Shown here piece after piece: positions 7,701 to 7,903 of a stretch of DNA of 7,903 bases. The translations under genes and the position numbers were made by a program. The DNA comes from Maritimibacter sp. (lineage in GTDB: Bacteria; Pseudomonadota; Alphaproteobacteria; Rhodobacterales; Rhodobacteraceae). The stretch's first letter is position 1. Each line of letters opens with the position of its first letter. A model generated the notes under the pieces. That model ran no database searches, was not told where the DNA came from, and worked only from the letters and a program-made list of their open reading frames with translations. Location: the NCBI GenBank assembly GCA_020441225.1, contig JAGRMP010000410.1:1-7903 (forward strand), given 5' to 3'.

Positions 7701-7903
7701 GCGCAAGAGGAACATGCCGACATCGTCGACCAGGTCGGGATTCGAGCAGATGTTGAAGTAGAAATAGCTGCCCATGCCGCAGCCGGCATAGACGCCGATG
7801 GGCCCGGGCGCCTTTGACGGAGGATGGCCGGCGTTTTCCAGCGCCTCCCACGCCACTTCGAGGAACTGGCGGTGTTGGGGGTCCATGATCGCCGCTTCCT
7901 TGG
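1713..7903 (-). CDS. Type I polyketide synthase, KS-AT-KR-DH-ACP-TE, 5' end outside window
   Basis: Modular type I polyketide synthase that would extend an acyl chain, reduce and dehydrate the beta-carbon, and release the product. The reading frame is open to the right edge; five codons (KEAAI) precede the Met at 7886. That Met is the internal Met of the KS motif MDPQHR, not a start, so roughly the first 70-80 KS residues and anything before them are missing. Numbering from this Met (residue 1 to 2057), the order is KS ~1-345, AT ~443-735, KR ~815-1270, DH ~1294-1575, linker, ACP ~1672-1748, TE ~1785-2040. No enoylreductase or methyltransferase is visible. KR before DH is the reverse of the usual module order. 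The TGA stop at 1715-1713 overlaps the GTG of the glycosyltransferase. The KS, AT, KR, ACP and TE catalytic residues I looked for are all present, so the enzyme looks functional. Substrate and product are not deducible. Confidence 0.97.
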   Translation of the reverse strand, partial: KEAAIMDPQHRQFLEVAWEALENAGHPPSKAPGPIGVYAGCGMGSYFYFNICSNPDLVDDVGMFLLRHTGNDKDFLSTRVSHIFDMTGPSVNVQTACSTSLVAAHYAMQALLAGDCDMAIAGGVTIELPQNRGYLYKEGEVLSPDGHCHAFDHRAQGTVFGSGAGAVVLRRLSDAIRDGDHIWAVIKGSAINNDGAAKAGYLAPSVEGQAEAIAEAQLMSGVTADTIDYVECHGTGTYLGDPIEVAALTEAFQETTHEVGFCKIGSVKTNIGHLDTAAGVASLIKTALSLYNKQIPPSLGFEKPNPAIDFEHSPFRVNDRLTDWVSHKGPRRAGVNSLGVGGTNAHVVLEEASERAASEPSDWPFQLLCLSAKSKAALDGNAARLADHLIAHPEQDLADIAWTLKEGRHAFERRRVVVAESHAEAAEKLAENDPRRVFTHTTLDRPDTVFMFPGGGAQYATMARDLYETEPEFARWMDAGLAILAPKLDYDIRALWLPEEGAEAQADARLKQPSVQLPLIMIVEYALAKLWMSWGVTPTALVGHSMGENTAACLAGVMSFEDCIGLVHLRGKLFDTVPAGGMLSVALSAEALMPFLGDALDLGAVNAPNLSVATGPQAALDALEKELKAREVDCQRIQINIAAHSRMLEPILKDFGDYLRSIKLNPPQIPLTSNRTGAMMTDAQATDPEYWVQHLRGTVHFADCIATLAKKNRIFIEVGPGKALASLSGQHPDVDANQVIGSLRHPNDDTADDAYFMAMLGRVWALGGEIAWDQVWGAARRVRLPLPSYAFQRAHYFIEPGQARSAPETGWLMRAETPENWGWRPAWRPAYAGCDIDVTGDLAGVAKQRWLVFADEAGLCDAVTDKLRAAGHEVLTVRAGDSFARDGETGYILSPERGRDSYDALVGDLMERGFLPDRIVHGWLATTRESFRPGSSFFHRNLEQGFFSLVFLAQAIGDEGWSQKIHINVLTSGAVQVAKEALRYPEKATLAGPVRVIGREFPHVTVSALDLDLPEARGRVQPDISTHVTPVLEELLSPPAALEAALRGTKRYEMGWRPQPLDSSEAGAAKLKDKGVVLITGGFGGIGLTLAERLIQTAGARIALVSRAAPPPRESWDKLLDNTAPGDPLGRRIRAVRRLEAAGGEVLCLAGDVSNVEDMREVRTRIEAHLGPVHGIIHAAGVIEDGLIQTKTMTEIEDVFAPKLHGTQVLEEVFPDGDVDWMVLFSSSSTATAPAGQVDYVAANEYLNAYAKARMSDKTGGRTRVQAVGWGIWADAGMAADAMAARTGAHHDAPVLPADQPLLDEKTFDAAGNRVFTAAYTVKNHWVLDDHRTAAGDALLPGTGYLELAAQAMAGQGETQAFEIRDLYFLRPLAVGAEETRSVTLRLPRTDTGYDFVVESGPETSREVNAQAQISLLPLRPPAALDLAAIAARCATPVRAPEGGALKGAQEAHLQFGPRWRVLKSTALGQGEGLAELALPAVAHGDPDAGYRLHPGLLDLATGWAMGLIEGYEPGKHLWVPVSYASVKVYRDLPPRIVSWVRNAGNNRAAGEISSFDVTLTTPEGEVCVEIRGFSIRRMESAQGFAASAEAPETTGAPALQPLSPAEERLRHNLGQGIRAEEGADLFLRALALEGSPQVILSSLDLPALIAQAGAVEESHAGGGQSFERPQLDSDYVEPEGAIETTLAGFWAELLGVDRIGAEDSFFDLGGHSLIAVRLFAQIRKTWNSDFPISVLFEAPTIRKVAALIAERGVSDKADSTEDTPKATQRPERRFTHLVPMHAGEGGPRTPFFLVAGMFGNVLNLRHLAHLIGSDRPFYGLQARGLYGDEAPHDSIEAAARDYIAEMRQVQPHGPYMLGGFSGGGITAYEIARQLEEAGEEIAALILLDTPLPLRPPLTRRDRIMINWLNLKDEGLSYVSTWARNRIEWERRKRQGGAGEAVEGEHVFHDAAIEAAFLDSVGKYKLRRWEGPLTLFRPPLMARWEVAPGRLVGKDKHYMFRDNGWTRFAPDLTIHEVPGDHDSMVLEPNVRVLATRMRKVLEKAEFDAAERPLATPIGVAAE
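1767..2534 (-). other. C-terminal thioesterase (TE) domain of the PKS
   Basis: Alpha/beta-hydrolase thioesterase that releases the chain by hydrolysis, cyclisation or transfer. The nucleophile is Ser1857 in GGFSGGG. Asp1884 in ILLDT lies 27 residues later, the same spacing as Ser80-Asp107 in the surfactin synthetase TE. His2016 is in PGDHDSM. A charged helical stretch (~1893-1960, including WERRKRQ) is the likely lid that shapes the product-release chamber. The fold looks like the terminal TE type of NRPS and PKS lines rather than a reductase. The presence of this domain marks this protein as a chain-release point. Confidence 0.94.
2643..2873 (-). other. Acyl carrier protein (ACP) domain of the PKS
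   Basis: Carries the growing chain on a phosphopantetheine arm. The attachment serine is Ser1708 in DLGGHSL, encoded by TCG at 2765-2763, within the typical FFDLGGHSLIAVRL helix-start. There is a single ACP, unlike the tandem ACPs of PUFA synthases. An acidic, Pro/Thr-containing linker (about 1749-1770) separates it from the thioesterase. Any phosphopantetheinyl transferase must be encoded elsewhere. Confidence 0.96.
3162..4007 (-). other. Dehydratase (DH) domain located after the KR
   Basis: Double-hotdog dehydratase that would remove water from the beta-hydroxyacyl chain. It begins with a PLLDE segment (the usual HPLL entry, with Gln1295 in place of His). The first catalytic motif contains His1326 in DDHR followed by GDALLPG, with one extra residue between His and Gly compared with HxxxGxxxxP. 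The second hotdog has FGPRWR (1451-1456) and Asp1494 in HPGLLD. The residue four after Asp, usually Gln or His, is Gly1498. The core His and Asp are therefore present, while a supporting residue is changed. Activity is likely but less certain than for the other domains. Confidence 0.88.
4077..5444 (-). other. Ketoreductase (KR) domain of the PKS, with structural subdomain
   Basis: NADPH-dependent reduction of the beta-keto group. The non-catalytic half (~815-1060) contains the GPVRVIGREFPH stretch typical of the structural subdomain. The catalytic half has the Rossmann motif TGGFGGIG at 1075-1082, Lys1198, Ser1222, Tyr1235 and Asn1239 (YVAAN), which is the complete active site. The position of the stereochemical LDD motif reads IED (1178-1180). 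The retained final Asp leans to a B-type reductase (D-configured alcohol in the usual scheme), but weakly. A segment at ~1598-1645, beyond the DH, looks like the missing C-terminal tail of this domain. Confidence 0.93.
5682..6560 (-). other. Acyltransferase (AT) domain of the PKS
   Basis: Loads the extender unit from acyl-CoA onto the ACP, so the module is cis-AT. The oxyanion-hole motif reads GGGAQ (449-453; usually GQGAQ). The nucleophile is Ser540 in GHSMGE, the carboxylate-binding Arg is likely Arg565, and the catalytic His is His639. The specificity tetrapeptide ending at that His reads IAAH. This is neither the malonyl HAFH nor the methylmalonyl YASH signature. The variable residue of GHSxG is Met, which is also not diagnostic. 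Malonyl-CoA is the default guess, but the extender unit is not decided by sequence. Confidence 0.93.
6852..7903 (-). other. Ketosynthase (KS) domain of the PKS, N-terminus missing
   Basis: Catalyses decarboxylative Claisen condensation between the acyl chain and the extender unit. Visible marks, in residues counted from the Met at 7886, are the MDPQHR motif at 1-6, the nucleophile Cys92 in TACSTS, His228 in HGTGT and His268 in NIGHLD. These form a full Cys-His-His triad, so this is an extending KS rather than a decarboxylating (Gln) loading KS or a KS0. The domain closes with the usual GVGGTNAHVVLEEA segment at about 334-347. Only the first 70-80 residues, beyond the right edge, are not seen. 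Confidence 0.95.

Noticed and set aside
1698..7817. 2,039-codon open reading frame on the plus strand, antisense to the PKS
   Set aside because: Its frame is codon-aligned with the PKS, and it is open only because the PKS avoids TTA, CTA and TCA. The translation is Arg/Gly/Ala/Glu/His-rich with no recognisable domain, while the minus strand encodes a fully motif-bearing PKS.
6997..7851. 284-codon minus-strand frame inside the KS region
   Set aside because: An alternate-frame shadow of the KS domain, Arg/Gly-rich with no domain signature.
7884..7886. ATG at 7886 as the PKS start codon
   Set aside because: It encodes the conserved internal Met of the KS motif MDPQHR. The frame continues upstream with KEAAI, as in complete KS domains, so the true start lies outside the window.

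Overview
The window is a slice of a GC-rich secondary-metabolite gene cluster. Three consecutive genes all read right to left (minus strand) and are packed so tightly that they almost certainly form one transcription unit. In transcription order they are a type I polyketide synthase (PKS; 7903 to 1713, N-terminus cut by the right edge), a family 2 glycosyltransferase (1716 to 676) and the N-terminal 224 residues of a formyltransferase-fold protein (674 to 1, cut by the left edge). The PKS and glycosyltransferase share a GTGA stop/start overlap, and the next two genes are one base apart. There is no intergenic stretch, RNA gene, repeat, mobile element or promoter in the window.

The PKS shows about 2,062 residues ordered KS-AT-KR-DH-ACP-TE. 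It is one reducing module with its own release thioesterase. All catalytic residues I looked for in KS, AT, KR, ACP and TE are present. The dehydratase lies after the ketoreductase instead of before it, and it appears inserted ahead of a segment that looks like the ketoreductase C-terminal tail. The second DH motif also deviates from the textbook form. With KR and DH but no enoylreductase, each cycle could leave a hydroxyl or a double bond, so the module might act once or iteratively.

The glycosyltransferase resembles GT2 rhamnosyltransferase-type enzymes and would be expected to decorate the polyketide or acyl product with a sugar. The left-edge gene has the Asn/His/Asp formyl-transfer triad. 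Its sequence style recalls the formyltransferase domains that open some nonribosomal peptide synthetases (NRPS), so the cluster may continue leftwards into an NRPS or another large multidomain enzyme. A plausible reading is a pathway to a glycosylated, possibly N-formylated, polyketide or polyketide-peptide. The compound cannot be named from this window.

The organism is a GC-rich bacterium. The compact operon, GTG start and protein style suit a proteobacterium, perhaps an alphaproteobacterium, but this is a weak guess. The very long plus-strand reading frames are antisense shadows caused by codon bias in the minus-strand genes.
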